This document shows, one piece after another, positions 63,942 to 64,000 of a stretch of DNA of 64,000 nt. Source of the DNA: Agromyces kandeliae (GTDB taxonomy: Bacteria > Actinomycetota > Actinomycetes > Actinomycetales > Microbacteriaceae); assembly GCF_009674665.1 (NCBI RefSeq), contig NZ_WKJD01000019.1, positions 333,017 through 397,016 of the forward strand, read 5' to 3'. The notes under the pieces are model-generated. The model did not search any database, was not told where the DNA came from, and saw nothing but the letters and a program-made list of their open reading frames with translations. Each line of letters starts with the position of its first letter. Positions within the stretch are counted from its first letter, which is position 1. Position numbers and translations under genes: made by a program.

Positions 63942-64000
63942 TCAGTGGTTCTGGGGGAAGCCGAGGTTGATGCCGCCGTGGGTGGCGGGGTCGAGCCAGC
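63942..64000 (-). CDS. mmsA: Methylmalonate-semialdehyde dehydrogenase (acylating), C-terminal fragment
   Basis: Only the last 18 residues are in the window: WLDPATHGGINLGFPQNH. GGINLGFPQN is the characteristic C-terminus of CoA-acylating malonate/methylmalonate-semialdehyde dehydrogenases (IolA/MmsA). Its position at the head of iolB-iolD-iolG agrees with the final step of inositol catabolism. The gene continues beyond the right edge. Confidence 0.85.
   Translation of the reverse strand, partial: WLDPATHGGINLGFPQNH

Overview
The window is high-GC actinobacterial chromosome, most likely from the family Microbacteriaceae (an Agromyces-like genus is a guess). The evidence is the strong GC bias, frequent GTG starts, the short actinobacterial L32, and actinobacterial gene blocks: rpsP-khpA-rimM-trmD, ffh-DUF2004-ftsY, smc, mutM-rnc-rpmF-yceD, coaD, recG, rsmD, and thiL-DUF3515-ddl-gpsA-plsC-murA-leuD-leuC. 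No IS element, integrase, CRISPR array or rRNA gene is visible. One intact tRNA gene, tRNA-Glu(CTC), is present.

Layout. 1-3.2 kb: end of an assimilatory nitrate reductase gene, its flavoprotein electron-transfer partner, and a sirohydrochlorin chelatase-like gene. 3.3-5.4 kb: rpsP to trmD. 5.6-13.1 kb: a hydroxyproline catabolic island. The plus-strand pair (pyrroline-2-carboxylate reductase-like, 3-hydroxyproline dehydratase-like) converges on a minus-strand operon (GntR regulator, three-subunit D-hydroxyproline dehydrogenase, deaminase, 4-hydroxyproline epimerase). 13.2-15.8 kb: YbdK-type ligase and GH1 glucosidase. 15.9-30.1 kb: ffh, ftsY, smc, mutM, rnc, rpmF and yceD, interrupted by a flavin oxidoreductase/trehalose synthase-like pair and a tandem pair of double-GNAT acetyltransferases. 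30.2-34.9 kb: transglutaminase/DUF58/MoxR operon. 35-47.1 kb: coaD, recG, TPR protein, rsmD, thiL, DUF3515 lipoprotein, ddl, gpsA, plsC, murA, leuD, leuC. 47.2-54.3 kb: FHA protein, PP2C phosphatase, TerC, tRNA-Glu, lipid kinase, metallo-hydrolase, bifunctional penicillin-binding protein. 54.4-59.1 kb: an eroded accessory stretch with an orphan regulator domain, a flavin oxidase, a TetR regulator, a transporter remnant and two copies of a tRNA-Gln-tailed repeat. 59.1-64 kb: inositol catabolism (iolH-like, iolG, iolD, iolB, end of mmsA/iolA).

The most interesting signals are non-coding. (1) Upstream of leuC is a 16-codon leader peptide, [16 protein letters not shown], with three consecutive Leu codons. 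It sits 6 nt behind a -10 box. The Leu codons are themselves complementary to the leuC Shine-Dalgarno sequence, which suggests translational attenuation by leucine. (2) The terC leader carries a 7-bp helix that buries the terC ribosome binding site, as expected for a riboswitch-like switch. (3) Two about 85% identical, same-orientation repeats end in the 3' third of tRNA-Gln plus a terminator and bracket a TetR gene and a transporter stump. (4) Nine start codons in the window lie 6-8 nt behind a TANNNT box, which suggests leaderless transcripts; thiL and DUF3515 share overlapping, opposed -10 boxes. (5) The heptamer GGATGCC is strikingly frequent on both strands and builds the perfect hairpins at 51825-51850 and 63890-63928.
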